A DNA stretch of 64,000 nt from Clostridium moniliforme (lineage in GTDB: Bacteria > Bacillota > Clostridia > Clostridiales > Clostridiaceae). Each line of letters begins with the position of its first letter. Positions within the stretch are counted from its first letter, which is position 1. The notes under the pieces were generated by a model. It saw nothing but the letters and a program-made list of their open reading frames with translations. It ran no database searches and was not told the DNA's origin. Shown here one piece after another: positions 1-9,719 of the stretch. Location: NCBI RefSeq assembly GCF_017873235.1, contig NZ_JAGGJZ010000001.1, forward strand, positions 186,001 to 250,000, in the 5' to 3' direction. The position numbers and the translations under genes are program-made.

Positions 1-17
1 ACAAAGTGATTATTCTG

Positions 18-1685
18 TTAAATTTCCATTATTATTGGAAGTATCATAGGTTTTCTCTTAGTCTTTTCATATAAGAAATTTCTAAGTTCATCCCTAATTC
101 TACTTTTTATAGTAGCCCAATCAGTAATTTTTGATTTTTCACACTCACTTAATACATCTTTAACTATTTCTCTAGCTTCATCCATAAGTCCTTCTGATTC
201 TCTTACATAAACAAAGCCTCTAGAAATTATGTCTGGTCCTGCAATAACTGAAGCACTTTCTCTATCAAGAGTTACAACTACAGTTAATATACCATCTTGT
301 GAAAGATGTTTTCTATCTCTTAATACAATATGACCAACGTCTCCAACACCTAATCCATCTACAAGAACTTGCCCTGATGTTACAGATCCATTTTTCTTAA
401 TTGAATTACGAGTAATTTCAATTACGTCTCCTGTTTCAGGTAATACGTAATTTCTTGGATTTAATCCAACACTTACCGCCAATTCTGCATGTTGTTTTAA
501 ATGTCTAAATTCACCATGAACTGGAACAAAAAATCTAGGTCTTATAATAGTTTGCATAAGCTTTAATTCTTCTTGACATGCATGACCTGAAACGTGAACA
601 TTCTCATTAGCTCCATATATTACTTCTGCACCTTTTTTGAATAACTGGTTTATAACCTTTGAAACTAATTTTTCATTTCCAGGTATTGGTGTTGCTGATA
701 TTATAACAGTATCCCCTTCAACAATTGTTATTTTTCTATGCTCTGAAGCTGCCATTCTAGCAAGGGCTGACATTGGTTCTCCTTGACTTCCAGTTGTTAT
801 AATAACAATTTCTTCATTTTTATATTTTTGTATTCCATCAATTGTTATTAATGTATCTTTTTGAATTTTTAAATATCCAAGATCTATTGCTACTTGAACA
901 ATGTTTTCCATACTTCTTCCAGATACAGCAACTTTCTTATCATACATTTCAGCTGCAGTTATTATTTGTTGGATTCTATGAATATTTGATGCAAAAGTTG
1001 CTACAATTATTCTTCCTTTTGCTTTACTAAATAATCTTTCTAAATTTTCTCCAACTACCTTTTCTGATTTCGTATAACCTGGACGTTCTACATTTGTAGA
1101 ATCTGCCATCATTACAAGAACGCCTTTTTTACCAAGTTCTGCAAATCTTGCAAAATCTGTTTTTCCTCCATCTATAGGCGTATAATCAATTTTGAAGTCT
1201 CCTGTATGAAGAACAACTCCAAGTGGTGTGTGAATAGCTATTGCAACAGAATCAGCTATTGAATGATTTGTTTTAATAAATTCAACTGTTACATTTTGTA
1301 ATTTTATTTTATCTTTAGGTTTTACTACAAATAGTTTTGTAGTAGCTAAAAGACCGTGTTCTCTTAACTTTGTTTCTACAATACCTAAAGTAAGTTTAGT
1401 TCCATATATAGGTACATCTAATTGTTTTAAAACATATGGTAGTGCACCAATATGGTCTTCGTGTCCGTGAGTTAAAAATATTCCTTTAACTTTATCTTTA
1501 TTTTTTAGTAGATATGAAACATCTGGTATTACTATATCAATTCCATACATATCTACATCTGGAAACTTCAAGCCGCAATCTATAATAATAATATCATCTT
1601 TATATTCTACAACTGTAAGATTTTTCCCAATTTCATCTATTCCACCTAAAGGAATTATTTTAACCTTAGCTCTTTCATTTTTCAT
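18..1685 (-). CDS. rnj: Ribonuclease J
   Basis: RNase J, a metallo-beta-lactamase/beta-CASP ribonuclease with 5'-3' exo- and endonuclease activity in cytoplasmic RNA decay and processing. The zinc-binding HGHEDH motif is at residues 73-78, followed by HTGDFKID near residue 160, SGHACQEE near 368 and VPVHGEFRHL near 390, which is the normal motif order. The length of 555 aa is normal for the family. It is the last gene of the ireB-ruvX-DUF1292-fur-rnj run. An AAGGAGGGG ribosome binding site lies just upstream of the ATG. Firmicutes often carry J1 and J2; only one is seen here, so the paralogue number is not assigned. Confidence 0.96.
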   Translation of the reverse strand: MKNERAKVKIIPLGGIDEIGKNLTVVEYKDDIIIIDCGLKFPDVDMYGIDIVIPDVSYLLKNKDKVKGIFLTHGHEDHIGALPYVLKQLDVPIYGTKLTLGIVETKLREHGLLATTKLFVVKPKDKIKLQNVTVEFIKTNHSIADSVAIAIHTPLGVVLHTGDFKIDYTPIDGGKTDFARFAELGKKGVLVMMADSTNVERPGYTKSEKVVGENLERLFSKAKGRIIVATFASNIHRIQQIITAAEMYDKKVAVSGRSMENIVQVAIDLGYLKIQKDTLITIDGIQKYKNEEIVIITTGSQGEPMSALARMAASEHRKITIVEGDTVIISATPIPGNEKLVSKVINQLFKKGAEVIYGANENVHVSGHACQEELKLMQTIIRPRFFVPVHGEFRHLKQHAELAVSVGLNPRNYVLPETGDVIEITRNSIKKNGSVTSGQVLVDGLGVGDVGHIVLRDRKHLSQDGILTVVVTLDRESASVIAGPDIISRGFVYVRESEGLMDEAREIVKDVLSECEKSKITDWATIKSRIRDELRNFLYEKTKRKPMILPIIMEI

Positions 1686-1762
1686 ATTTCCCCTCCTTAT
1701 TCAAGAATATGTATAAACAAAGGATTTCATCTCTTTTTTATTTTGAGAGGATTCTCCTTCAA

Positions 1763-2224
1763 TTATTCCTTTTCCTTTTCACTACATTCATTGCATATAC
1801 CAAAGAATTTTACACTATGATCTTGAATTTTAAATTTATACTTTGTTTCAATTCTTTTTTCTAATGCTTCTAGTAAATCTTCTTCAACTTCTATAACTTT
1901 ATTACATTGATTACATATTAAATGGTGGTGTCTATGTTCTTCATCTTTATGAATAATTTCATATCTGCTACATCCATCACTTAAATCTAATCTAGATAAT
2001 AATTTTACTTCCTCAAGTAATAATACTGTTCTATATACAGTAGCTAATCCAATCTCTGGACAATCTTTTTTTACTTCATCATATATTTCTTCAGCAGTTA
2101 AGTGTCTACCTTCATTTTTTATTATAGTATCAACTATTGCTCTTCTTTGAGGAGTTAATTTATATCCTTTTTTCTTTAAATCTTCTTTAAGTTCTTGCAT
2201 GTCAACTGAAATTAAGCTTTCCAT
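1763..2224 (-). CDS. fur: Fur-family metal-responsive repressor
   Basis: Fur/PerR-family transcription regulator of 153 aa. The winged-helix part (residues 15-85) contains the conserved LTPQR and GLATVYRT recognition-helix segments. The C-terminal half has a His-rich HRHHHLIC stretch and two CxxC pairs (C104/C107 and C144/C147) that form the structural zinc site. The motif set fits Fur as well as PerR or Zur, so the sensed metal is not certain; the name fur is the most common call for this sequence type. It sits between the DUF1292 gene and rnj on the same strand. Confidence 0.85.
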   Translation of the reverse strand: MESLISVDMQELKEDLKKKGYKLTPQRRAIVDTIIKNEGRHLTAEEIYDEVKKDCPEIGLATVYRTVLLLEEVKLLSRLDLSDGCSRYEIIHKDEEHRHHHLICNQCNKVIEVEEDLLEALEKRIETKYKFKIQDHSVKFFGICNECSEKEKE

Positions 2225-2246
2225 TTACAACACCTCTTTCTATGTT

Positions 2247-2507
2247 CTACTCTTCTTGCATTAATAAATTATAAGCTTCTTCTACCATTGCAAATTCAGC
2301 TTCATCTTCTATATTTATAAGATTATCATTTCCATCTTCATCATTTACTACTTTAAGAACAACAGCTTCTTCACTATCTTCATCAGCTGGAGTTAGTACT
2401 ACATATTCACTATTTAAATCATCTATCTTAAAAAAGCTTATCACTTTAAATGATAACTCATTTCCTTCCTCATCTAATAAATCAATGTATTCTATATCTT
2501 TTTCCAT
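2247..2507 (-). CDS. DUF1292 family acidic protein
   Basis: Small 86-aa, strongly acidic protein with the DUF1292 pattern: an N-terminal [10 protein letters not shown] followed by [11 protein letters not shown] and [19 protein letters not shown]. The family is widespread in Firmicutes next to ruvX and ireB and has no established biochemical function. A GGAGA-type ribosome binding site precedes the ATG. The position in an ireB-ruvX-DUF1292 cluster is the usual one for clostridia. Confidence 0.85.
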   Translation of the reverse strand: MEKDIEYIDLLDEEGNELSFKVISFFKIDDLNSEYVVLTPADEDSEEAVVLKVVNDEDGNDNLINIEDEAEFAMVEEAYNLLMQEE

Positions 2508-2577
2508 AATAATTCTCCTTTTTATATATTTTAATTACTATAATCAAGTGTTGTCAATAATTATTTTCAATTAATAA

Positions 2578-2994
2578 TTATTTATTTGCTATTCTATCTA
2601 AATATCCTTGTAAAATATAAGTAGCTGCAACTTTATCAACTATTTTCTTTCTTTTTCCTCTTGATAAATCTGCTTCAAGCATTGCTCTATGAGCTGCAAC
2701 AGTTGTAAGTCTTTCATCCCAAAAAACTATTTCTAAGTTAATTGATTCTTTTAAAAGTTCACTAAATTCTTGTATTTTTTCTCCTGCAAACCCAATTGAT
2801 CCATTCATATTTTTAGGTAAACCAACAACTATAGTTTCAACTGAATATTCATTACATATCCTTTTTACTTCTTCTATATCATTAATTTTTTTTGTTCTTC
2901 TTATAGTTGTTATTCCTTGAGCAGTATAGCCTAAAGGATCTGAAATAGCAACACCTATAGTTTTTTGTCCAACATCTAATCCTAATATTCTCAT
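2578..2994 (-). CDS. ruvX: RuvX/YqgF Holliday-junction resolvase-like protein
   Basis: RuvX (YqgF), RNase H-fold protein of 138 aa implicated in pre-16S rRNA 5'-end maturation and in junction resolution. It begins with the family signature [17 protein letters not shown] (catalytic Asp at residue 7), has [13 protein letters not shown] near residue 57 and the late acidic motif VFWDERLTT near 90. An AAGGAGA ribosome binding site at 2999-3005 sits 4 bases before the ATG. It is downstream of ireB, separated by a hairpin terminator that may act as a partial attenuator. Confidence 0.95.
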   Translation of the reverse strand: MRILGLDVGQKTIGVAISDPLGYTAQGITTIRRTKKINDIEEVKRICNEYSVETIVVGLPKNMNGSIGFAGEKIQEFSELLKESINLEIVFWDERLTTVAAHRAMLEADLSRGKRKKIVDKVAATYILQGYLDRIANK

Positions 2995-3011
2995 ATTATC
3001 TCCTTGAAAAC

Positions 3012-3040
3012 AAAAAGCGCCCTCAACAGGGCACCTTTTT
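3012..3040 (-). terminator. Intercistronic hairpin between ireB and ruvX
   Basis: On the minus strand, AAAGGTGCCC and GGGCGCTTTT pair around a TGTTGA loop (two G-U pairs) and a T-run follows. It overlaps the ireB stop codon and precedes ruvX by about 20 bases. A partial terminator that lowers downstream expression is the simplest reading. Confidence 0.75.
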
Positions 3041-3297
3041 TATTTTATCTCTAAATAAGATTTTATAACTTCTTCAAGAATTTCATCTCTTTCAAGTTTT
3101 CTTACTAAAGCTCTTGCTCCGTTGTAATTTGTAATGTAAGTAGGGTCTCCTGATATTAGATAACCAACAAGTTGATTAATAGGATTATACCCCTTCTCTT
3201 GAAGTGAATTATAAACCTCTGTTAAGATTGATTTTGTTAACACTTCTTTATTTTTTGATAAATCAAATTGCATTGTATGCTCTAAATTGTTACTCAT
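3040..3297 (-). CDS. ireB: IreB-family regulatory phosphoprotein
   Basis: IreB (DUF965), a small phosphoprotein that in Enterococcus is phosphorylated by the Ser/Thr kinase IreK and influences cephalosporin tolerance. The family signature is clear: TMQFDL near the N-terminus, then [19 protein letters not shown] and [19 protein letters not shown] place the start at the ATG at 3297, giving 85 aa, because family members begin just before the TMQF segment. In-frame GTG codons at 3303 and 3324 are alternatives. The strong Shine-Dalgarno AAGGGGGTGA (3321-3330) lies 23 bases upstream of this ATG, with a 7-bp hairpin between them. Confidence 0.9.
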   Translation of the reverse strand: MSNNLEHTMQFDLSKNKEVLTKSILTEVYNSLQEKGYNPINQLVGYLISGDPTYITNYNGARALVRKLERDEILEEVIKSYLEIK

Positions 3298-3303
3298 ATT
3301 CAC

Positions 3304-3330
3304 GCTGCTTCTAAAGCAGCTCACCCCCTT
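3304..3330 (-). promoter_or_regulatory. SD-hairpin-start arrangement of ireB
   Basis: The Shine-Dalgarno AAGGGGGTGA occupies 3321-3330. Immediately after it comes a perfect stem GCTGCTT / AAGCAGC with a TAG loop (3304-3320), then GTGAATATG. Folding removes the stem-loop from the spacing and leaves about six bases between Shine-Dalgarno and the ATG at 3297. The stem is seen directly; its role in start selection is inferred. Confidence 0.55.
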
Positions 3331-3434
3331 ACCTTGTGTTAAAGGAAATCTATATACAAATAGTATTCTCCATAAATTTATCTTATATACAAAACTTATA
3401 AGTTAATTATAACCCATATTTTTTTAAAAGTACA

Positions 3435-6080
3435 CTATTTTACTAAACTTTCAATTATGGAATATGATTTCTCTATTGCTTCATTAATTTTTTCTGGAAG
3501 TTTTCCACCAGCTTGAGCCATGTCTGGTCTTCCACCACCACCGCCGCCTACAACTTGTGCTACTTCTTTAATTATTTTTCCACAATGAATTCCTGATGCT
3601 ACTGCTTCCTTTGTTGCCATTGCAACTAAATTAACCTTACCATTTACATTACTTATTAATACAACTACTGATTTTGGCTCTTTATTTCTAATCTTATCAC
3701 CAAGATCTCTTAAAGCATTACCATCAACATCTTCTAAAGGATAAGCTATTACACTAACACCATTAATATTTTTTGCTGAATTTAATATATCATCCTCTGC
3801 ACCACTTGTAAGTTTTGCTTTTAATTCTGATATTTCTTTTTCTTTTTCTTTTATTTCTGAATTTTGCATTGAAATTTTGTTTATTATATCTTTTTCATTA
3901 CATTTTAATGCTACACAAGCTTCCATAAGCATCTCTTGTTTTTGTTCAACATATTTAATAGCTGCAAATCCTGTTAATGCTTCTATTCTTCTAACACCTG
4001 CTGCAACTCCTGATTCGTTAACTATTTTAAATAGTCCAATTTCTCCTGAATTTAATACGTGAGTACCACCACATAATTCCATTGAGTAATCCCCAACTTC
4101 TACAACTCTAACTTTATTTCCATATTTATCATCAAATAAAGCCATAGCACCTTTAGCCTTTGCTTCTTCTAATGTCATAAGATTTGTATCTACTTTATAA
4201 GTTTCCATTACCTTTTCATTAACTAAATTTTCTACTTTTTGAATTTCTTCTTTAGTTAACCCTTGGAAATGAGTAAAATCAAATCTTAATCTTTCATCAT
4301 CAACATATGAACCTGCTTGATTTACATGTTCTCCTAAAACTTCCTTTAGTGCTTCATGTAACATATGAGTTGCTGTATGATTTTTACGTATATTATTTCT
4401 TCTCTTTACATCAATTTTTAAGTCAGCCTCTTCATTTAATTTAACTATTCCACTATTAATTTTTACATAATGAATAGTTTTTCCTGAAACATTATTTTTA
4501 GTATCATAAACATAAGCTTCGAAGCTATGTCCTTTTATTATTCCCTTGTCACCTACTTGACCTCCCATTTCTGCATAGAAAGGAGTTTTGTCAGTTACAA
4601 TATATCCCTTTTGTCCTTCTTTTAATTCTGAAACAGCTTCTTCATCAGTTGCTAAAAATAATATTTTTCCTACGATCTCATCATTATCATATCCAACAAA
4701 TTCAGAATTTATTTCTTTATTCATTGAGTTAATTGGTGATTCTTCACTTCCCATATAAGTAAATTCGCCTCTAGCACTTCTAGCTCTTTCTCTTTGTTCT
4801 TGCATTTCCTTATTAAAAGCTTCTTTGTCAATTGTCATATTTTTTTCTTCTAATATTTCTTCTGTTAATTCATATGGGAATCCATAAGTGTCATAAAGCT
4901 TAAATGCTTTTTCTCCATCTAATACACTCTTATTTTCCTTTTCTAGTTCTTCAATGTATTCTAAAAGTATTCCCATTCCAGAGTCTATTGTTTCATTAAA
5001 TCTTTCTTCTTCTAAAGTAACTATCTTTTTAATATAATCTTTTTTAGATACAAGCTCATCATATTCAACGCCATAATTTTCAACAACTGATTCTACTATA
5101 TCCTTTAAGAATAATCCTTTTATTCCAAGAACTCTTCCATGTCTTGCAGCTCTTCTTAAAAGTCTTCTAAGTACATATCCTCTTCCTTCATTACTTGGTT
5201 GAACACCATCTGAAATCATCATAGTAACTGATTTAACATGATCTGTTATTATTCTAAGAGACACATCTTTTTGAGGATCTTCTCCGTATTCAACACCTGA
5301 AAGTTCTGAAACTTTTCCTAATATATTTTTAACAGTATCTATTTCAAATATATTTTCAACACCTTGCATTAATGTAGCAAGTCTTTCAAGTCCCATTCCT
5401 GTATCAATATTAGGATGTTTTAATCTTTCGTAATTTCCTTTTCCATCTCCATCAAATTGAGTAAATACTAAGTTCCAGAATTCAATTATTCTATCTTCAT
5501 CACTAGCTTTAACAAATTCTTCTGCTGTCTTAACTGGTTCTACTCCTATTCCTCTTTCAAAATGAATTTCTGTACATGGACCACATGGACCTGCACCATG
5601 TTCCCAGAAGTTATCTTCTTTTCCAAGTCTAAATATTCTGTTTGTATCTATATCAGTTTTATTTTTCCAAATTTCAAAAGCTTCATCATCATCTAAATAA
5701 ATTGTTACATATAACTTATCTTTTGGCATTTTAAGAACTTCTGTTATAAACTCCCATGCCCATGGAATTACCTCTTCTTTAAAGTAATCTCCAAAAGAAA
5801 AGTTTCCAAGCATTTCAAAGAAAGTACCATGTCTTGATGTCTTACCAACATTTTCAATATCTCCTGTTCTAATACACTTTTGACATGTTGTAATTCTAGT
5901 TCTTGGTGGTTTTTGTATACCTGTAAAATATGGCTTAAGTGGTGCCATACCTGCATTAATTAATAATAAACTTTTATCATTTTTTGGTACTAAAGGAAAA
6001 CTCTTTAATCTTAAATGTCCTTTTCCTTCAAAAAATTTTAAATAAGCTTCTCTAAGCTCATTTGTTCCCATATACTTCAT
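3435..6080 (-). CDS. alaS: Alanyl-tRNA synthetase
   Basis: Class II alanyl-tRNA synthetase that charges tRNA-Ala. It shows the catalytic core [14 protein letters not shown] and [11 protein letters not shown] at the N-terminus, the editing-domain [11 protein letters not shown] and CGGTHV zinc/editing motifs in the second half, and a Gly-rich [15 protein letters not shown] segment near the C-terminus. I choose the ATG at 6080 ([14 protein letters not shown], 881 aa). The ATG 15 bases upstream lies inside the GGAGGG ribosome binding site (6088-6093), which is ideally spaced for 6080. Expression is governed by the T-box leader immediately upstream. Confidence 0.97.
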   Translation of the reverse strand: MKYMGTNELREAYLKFFEGKGHLRLKSFPLVPKNDKSLLLINAGMAPLKPYFTGIQKPPRTRITTCQKCIRTGDIENVGKTSRHGTFFEMLGNFSFGDYFKEEVIPWAWEFITEVLKMPKDKLYVTIYLDDDEAFEIWKNKTDIDTNRIFRLGKEDNFWEHGAGPCGPCTEIHFERGIGVEPVKTAEEFVKASDEDRIIEFWNLVFTQFDGDGKGNYERLKHPNIDTGMGLERLATLMQGVENIFEIDTVKNILGKVSELSGVEYGEDPQKDVSLRIITDHVKSVTMMISDGVQPSNEGRGYVLRRLLRRAARHGRVLGIKGLFLKDIVESVVENYGVEYDELVSKKDYIKKIVTLEEERFNETIDSGMGILLEYIEELEKENKSVLDGEKAFKLYDTYGFPYELTEEILEEKNMTIDKEAFNKEMQEQRERARSARGEFTYMGSEESPINSMNKEINSEFVGYDNDEIVGKILFLATDEEAVSELKEGQKGYIVTDKTPFYAEMGGQVGDKGIIKGHSFEAYVYDTKNNVSGKTIHYVKINSGIVKLNEEADLKIDVKRRNNIRKNHTATHMLHEALKEVLGEHVNQAGSYVDDERLRFDFTHFQGLTKEEIQKVENLVNEKVMETYKVDTNLMTLEEAKAKGAMALFDDKYGNKVRVVEVGDYSMELCGGTHVLNSGEIGLFKIVNESGVAAGVRRIEALTGFAAIKYVEQKQEMLMEACVALKCNEKDIINKISMQNSEIKEKEKEISELKAKLTSGAEDDILNSAKNINGVSVIAYPLEDVDGNALRDLGDKIRNKEPKSVVVLISNVNGKVNLVAMATKEAVASGIHCGKIIKEVAQVVGGGGGGRPDMAQAGGKLPEKINEAIEKSYSIIESLVK

Positions 6081-6103
6081 ATATTTTCCCTCCATTACAA
6101 TAT

Positions 6104-6319
6104 AAAAAAAGCCTTCATCCCAAAAGACTTAAGGGACGAAAGCTAACTCTTCCGCGGTACCACCCTAATTATGTAAATTAAATTTACATCACTTTAAATG
6201 GTTATAGCTCATAGGTAGCTTCAAAATGAATTATTTAAAAGTTTTCACCAACCACTTCTTCTCTAAAAAAATAAAATCAAATTTACTCATCCTAATCATA
6301 GCTAAATATTCAATTAACT
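6104..6319 (-). promoter_or_regulatory. T-box leader, alanine-specific
   Basis: tRNA-sensing leader RNA of alaS. The T-box core AGGGTGGTACCGCGG is at 6152-6166 (minus strand). It is followed by a strong terminator, CTTTCGTCCC pairing with GGGATGAAGG, then seven T residues (6104-6110). Stem I lies at about 6170-6310. The likely specifier is GCT (alanine) at 6217-6219, in the context GAA-GCT-ACC, which fits the downstream gene. Uncharged tRNA-Ala should pair with the T-box bulge and favour the antiterminator. Confidence 0.93.
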
Positions 6320-6325
6320 AAAGAA

Positions 6326-6354
6326 ATTATATTTTATATACTTAAATATGTCAA
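6326..6354 (-). promoter_or_regulatory. Sigma-A promoter of alaS
   Basis: Perfect consensus TTGACA (-35, 6349-6354), a 17-base spacer, and TATAAT (-10, 6326-6331) on the minus strand. Transcription would start near 6319, at the 5' end of the T-box leader. Confidence 0.9.
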
Positions 6355-6397
6355 TATTTTTCATAATTTTTTGTGATTTTTCTAAAATACATAATGA

Positions 6398-7429
6398 TTA
6401 AAAAAGATAATAATTTAAATCATCATAAATCACCTTCAAAATAACTCCAATTGGAACAGCAAGAACCATACCTGTAATTCCCCCTAACTTTTCTCCTATA
6501 AGAAGTAATATTATAATTAAAAGAGGATGTATATTGGTACTATCTGCTGTAACTTTAGGTGCTAATATATTTCCCTCTATTTGCTGAATTAATAGTATTC
6601 CAATTATTGCCCAAAGACCCTTTGCTTCAGAATCAAAAAATGCAATTAAAACAGCAGGAATACCTCCAAATAAAGCTCCAAAATAAGGTACTATATTAAA
6701 TATTCCATTTATAATGGAAAGAAATATAGCAAACTTTATATCTAATATTAAAAACAATATTAAACACATAATTCCTGTAGCAATAGATAACAAAACTTGA
6801 CTTACTATATATCTTTCTAAAAGTAAATTAACATCTTCTATGATTTTTTTAGCTATTCTTCTATTTTTGACAGGTATTAATAAATACATTTTATTAGAAA
6901 GAATTTCTCCATCTGATAAAAGATAATATGTAACAATAGGTATTATAACAATTGAAGCTATATTGCTTGTAAAATCAATAATATAGCTTATTGTATTTTG
7001 AGATAAATTCATAATATATGCCCATAACTTTTCTTCTACTTCATTATAAATAGTTAGTGCAATAGAAGAATTTTTTATTTTTAAATTTTCTATAAAATTA
7101 TTTATATAAATTGAAATCTTATCTATAATTAAAGCAGTGTTTCCTACTTCTTTCATAAGTTTCGGAACTAATATGTAAAAAATTAAACCTAATATTAAAA
7201 TTATTCCAAACATAATTATAAGGGTAGCTTTTCTTTTAGATATTCTTTCTTTTCCTATAATTAAATTTCTTAAAGGTCTTAATATATAAGCTAAAATAGA
7301 GGATATAATTATAATATTTACTACCTCTCTAAATACATTCCATTTTAGATATAAAATTATAAATAAAATTATAATTAATATTAAAACACATCTTATTATT
7401 AATCTTTTATTTTTAATTGGTAGCTTCAT
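6398..7429 (-). CDS. AI-2E family transporter
   Basis: Integral membrane protein of 343 aa with about eight hydrophobic segments, matching the AI-2E transporter family (YtvI/PerM/YdbI type). The family-typical C-terminal half is visible: GIFNIVPYFGALFGGIPAVLIA, then LLIQQIEGNILAPKV, then GGITGMVLAVPIG. Members are described as exporters or ion/solute permeases, and substrates are mostly unproven. Its start overlaps the end of the upstream PRC-barrel gene by 17 bases, so the two are likely translated from one transcript. Confidence 0.88.
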   Translation of the reverse strand: MKLPIKNKRLIIRCVLILIIILFIILYLKWNVFREVVNIIIISSILAYILRPLRNLIIGKERISKRKATLIIMFGIILILGLIFYILVPKLMKEVGNTALIIDKISIYINNFIENLKIKNSSIALTIYNEVEEKLWAYIMNLSQNTISYIIDFTSNIASIVIIPIVTYYLLSDGEILSNKMYLLIPVKNRRIAKKIIEDVNLLLERYIVSQVLLSIATGIMCLILFLILDIKFAIFLSIINGIFNIVPYFGALFGGIPAVLIAFFDSEAKGLWAIIGILLIQQIEGNILAPKVTADSTNIHPLLIIILLLIGEKLGGITGMVLAVPIGVILKVIYDDLNYYLF

Positions 7430-7907
7430 TTTTATCTACCTTCCTAGGCATAGATTTTAAAGTAACACCATCTTCTCCCATGTATAATATATATTCTTCT
7501 CCTAGTATACATTCACCTATAAGTAAAATTTTCTTTCCCTTTATAAGTCTTTCTATTATTCCTGTACTTATTACAAGTCCTTTTATATAAAAGTTTTCCT
7601 CTTCAATTATTATATCTTCAACCACACCTTTAATATCACCATTTGAATCTATTATATCCATAGCTTTAATATTTTTAAATTCTATACCCTCACCTTTAAT
7701 ACTTTCTTCTACTATTATCTCTTTGTTTATAGAAATTATACTTTTAATTTCAACAAAGTTTTTTTTAGAAAATAAACTATAATTTGATACCTTTAACCCT
7801 TTAACTTTTCCCTCAAAAAAATCAATAAATAAATCCTCTACTATTCCAATCTTTTTTCCTCTAACATCATATACACTTTTCATATAAAAATCTTTACTTC
7901 TAAGCAT
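7413..7907 (-). CDS. PRC-barrel domain protein
   Basis: 164-aa protein with two PRC-barrel-like halves. The first is residues 1-60, with SVYDVRGKKIGIVEDLFIDF and VKGLKVS. The second is residues 80-140, with AMDIIDSNGDIKGVVEDIIIE and IKGLVIS. Such proteins are small beta-barrels proposed to bind RNA or partner proteins. An AGGAGG ribosome binding site precedes the ATG. The overlap with the AI-2E transporter gene suggests a two-gene operon. The exact role is not known. Confidence 0.8.
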   Translation of the reverse strand: MLRSKDFYMKSVYDVRGKKIGIVEDLFIDFFEGKVKGLKVSNYSLFSKKNFVEIKSIISINKEIIVEESIKGEGIEFKNIKAMDIIDSNGDIKGVVEDIIIEEENFYIKGLVISTGIIERLIKGKKILLIGECILGEEYILYMGEDGVTLKSMPRKVDKNEATN

Positions 7908-8067
7908 AAATTTCCTCCTAAACTCATTAACTTTATCTTTCCCTAAATTTCCTTTTTTAAACTAAATTACTAATTATTTATTAGAAGAAAATTAAATATT
8001 TTTTGTTTTATCATATAGAATTCTAAAAGTCTTAATATTTATATCTATTTCTTATTTATATAAATAA

Positions 8068-8102
8068 AAAACAAGCCCCCTAATTTATACAGAACTTGTT
8101 TA
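8068..8102 (-). terminator. Rho-independent terminator
   Basis: On the minus strand AAACAAGTTC pairs with GGGCTTGTTT (two G-U pairs), followed by a T-run. It lies 8 bases after the stop of the small membrane gene and ends the radical SAM / small protein unit. Confidence 0.8.
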
Positions 8103-8109
8103 AAATTTA

Positions 8110-8307
8110 TTATATTTTATATTTATCAAATGCCTTTTCTGGATCAATATGGACATCCTTTATAAAAAGAATTACCCAAATTATCATTGAAAAAGTAGCA
8201 AAATATTCATTTATAAAATAAGATGTTGTAGCTCCAAAAATTAAAATTATTGACCAAATAAGAAATGAATTTCTCATATCTTTACTCATTTTATTTCTAT
8301 ATATCAA
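8110..8307 (-). CDS. Small two-TM membrane protein
   Basis: 65-aa protein of unknown function. A short charged N-terminus is followed by two hydrophobic segments (about residues 14-32 and 35-50) and a charged tail ending FDKYKI. It overlaps the end of the radical SAM gene by 11 bases, so it is translationally coupled to it. No recognisable domain. A conserved partner of the SPL-like protein is possible but cannot be shown from one sequence. Confidence 0.6.
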   Translation of the reverse strand: MIYRNKMSKDMRNSFLIWSIILIFGATTSYFINEYFATFSMIIWVILFIKDVHIDPEKAFDKYKI

Positions 8308-9169
8308 ATCCTATTTGAACTTCATTATTTTTCTCTTCAAAAGCTCTAATATAATTAAAAACTTCTTTTATGTCACAAATAATATTATTTTTCTGACATG
8401 TTTCTTTAATAATTTCCATCAAGCTTCCATGATTTTTGCTTATTACTTCATAGCTATTTCCATATTGCCTTATGTACTTTTCTTTTAAACCTTTAAAATG
8501 CTTATCTAAATTCTTATAATAATATTCTCTATTTCCATTTCTTAATGTTAGCCCAATACCAAATACTATAATCCCTTTAACTTCAGCCTCTATGCAATAA
8601 TCTAAAATCCCTCTTATATTTTCTTCAGTATCATTTATATAAGGTAAAATAGGAGTTATCCAAACTACTGTAGGAATTTTGTTATCCCTAAATATCTTTA
8701 AAGCTTCAAATCGTTCTTTTGTTGTAGAAACATTTGGCTCAATAATCTTGCATAATTTTTCATCATAAGTTGTTAATGTCATCTGTACAACACACTTTGC
8801 TTTATTATTTATACTTCTTAATAAGTCTAAATCTCTTAATATTCTATTTGATTTAGTTTGTATTGATAGTCCAAAACCATACTTATCAATTATTTCTAAA
8901 CATTTTCTGGTATTTTGAAGTTTTTCTTCTAAATGAATATATGGATCGCTCATTGCACCTGTTCCAATCATACACTTTTTCCTTTTTCTCATAAGTGTAT
9001 TCTCTAGTAACTTTGGTCCATTGGTCTTAACCTCTATATCTTCAAAAATATGATTCATTCCATAACAAATACTTCGGGAGTCACAATATATACATCCATG
9101 AGTACATCCCCTATAAATATTTATTCCATTATTACTAGATAAAATACCCTTTACTATAACATCATGCAT
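8297..9169 (-). CDS. SPL-family radical SAM protein
   Basis: Radical S-adenosylmethionine protein. The 4Fe-4S binding motif CTHGCIYC (CxxxCxxC) lies near residue 22, followed by a TIM-barrel pattern with TGAMSDPYIHLEEKL and FGLSIQTKSN, as in the spore photoproduct lyase-like (SPL/Rv2578c) group. I use the ATG at 9169 (MHDVIVKG, about 290 aa): an AAGGGAG ribosome binding site (9180-9186) is 10 bases upstream, whereas the upstream in-frame TTG at 9193 has none. True spore photoproduct lyase is longer and lacks this exact motif spacing, so photoproduct repair is not claimed. Confidence 0.82.
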   Translation of the reverse strand: MHDVIVKGILSSNNGINIYRGCTHGCIYCDSRSICYGMNHIFEDIEVKTNGPKLLENTLMRKRKKCMIGTGAMSDPYIHLEEKLQNTRKCLEIIDKYGFGLSIQTKSNRILRDLDLLRSINNKAKCVVQMTLTTYDEKLCKIIEPNVSTTKERFEALKIFRDNKIPTVVWITPILPYINDTEENIRGILDYCIEAEVKGIIVFGIGLTLRNGNREYYYKNLDKHFKGLKEKYIRQYGNSYEVISKNHGSLMEIIKETCQKNNIICDIKEVFNYIRAFEEKNNEVQIGFDI

Positions 9170-9210
9170 ATAATCATAACTCCCTTCTAACAAATTGTAT
9201 CTTTTAATAA

Positions 9211-9651
9211 TTACTTCAATGAAATATAGATATTAATTTTAGCATTATCAAAATCTGCATTTAAATATTCTTCAAAATCTGCTTCATAACTTCTATCTAA
9301 ATCCATTTGACAAATTTCATTACAAGCTTCTGCAACCACTTTTTGCATATTTCCTTCAATAAAAAACTTAGCATATTTTCCTGAAGGAATTTTCTTTATT
9401 GTAATTTCTTCATTTTCAGCCTTACATACCTCATTGCCTACTGTAACTGTATACTTATTATTTTCATAATCTGAATAAAGTCCTATGGCGTATTCATTCA
9501 CCTTATTTTTTATTGTTTCGTTAATCCCATCTTCATATAATTTTCCCCAAAGACCTCCAATAACTTTCCCCATATTAGGATCATCATTACTTATAATCGC
9601 GCTAATTCCTACTACTATTTTTTCTTCTAAATTAACAATTTCATAATTCAT
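9211..9651 (-). CDS. GyrI-like / effector-binding domain protein
   Basis: Stand-alone effector-binding (GyrI-like, AraC-E-bind/Cass2-type) domain protein of 146 aa. The pattern is a first strand MNYEIVNLEEKIVVGIS, then IGGLWGKLYEDG, a central YAIGLYSDYENN, and the IPSGKYAKFFIEG strand, ending in a KINIYISLK strand. Such proteins bind small ligands or hydrolyse cyclopropanoid-type compounds in some cases; no DNA-binding domain is present. The ATG at 9651 is chosen because GGAGG sits 8 bases upstream. It is immediately downstream of the broken WYL regulator and probably belonged to its operon. Confidence 0.75.
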   Translation of the reverse strand: MNYEIVNLEEKIVVGISAIISNDDPNMGKVIGGLWGKLYEDGINETIKNKVNEYAIGLYSDYENNKYTVTVGNEVCKAENEEITIKKIPSGKYAKFFIEGNMQKVVAEACNEICQMDLDRSYEADFEEYLNADFDNAKINIYISLK

Positions 9652-9719
9652 ATTAATAACCTCCATATATATTTGATAAGGCTATTATACTTAAGTTAAT
9701 ATGACAACTACATGTCATA

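Noticed and set aside
6152..6166. tRNA gene-like segment CCGCGGTACCACCC
   Set aside because: It is the T-box core of the alaS leader; no cloverleaf can be formed.
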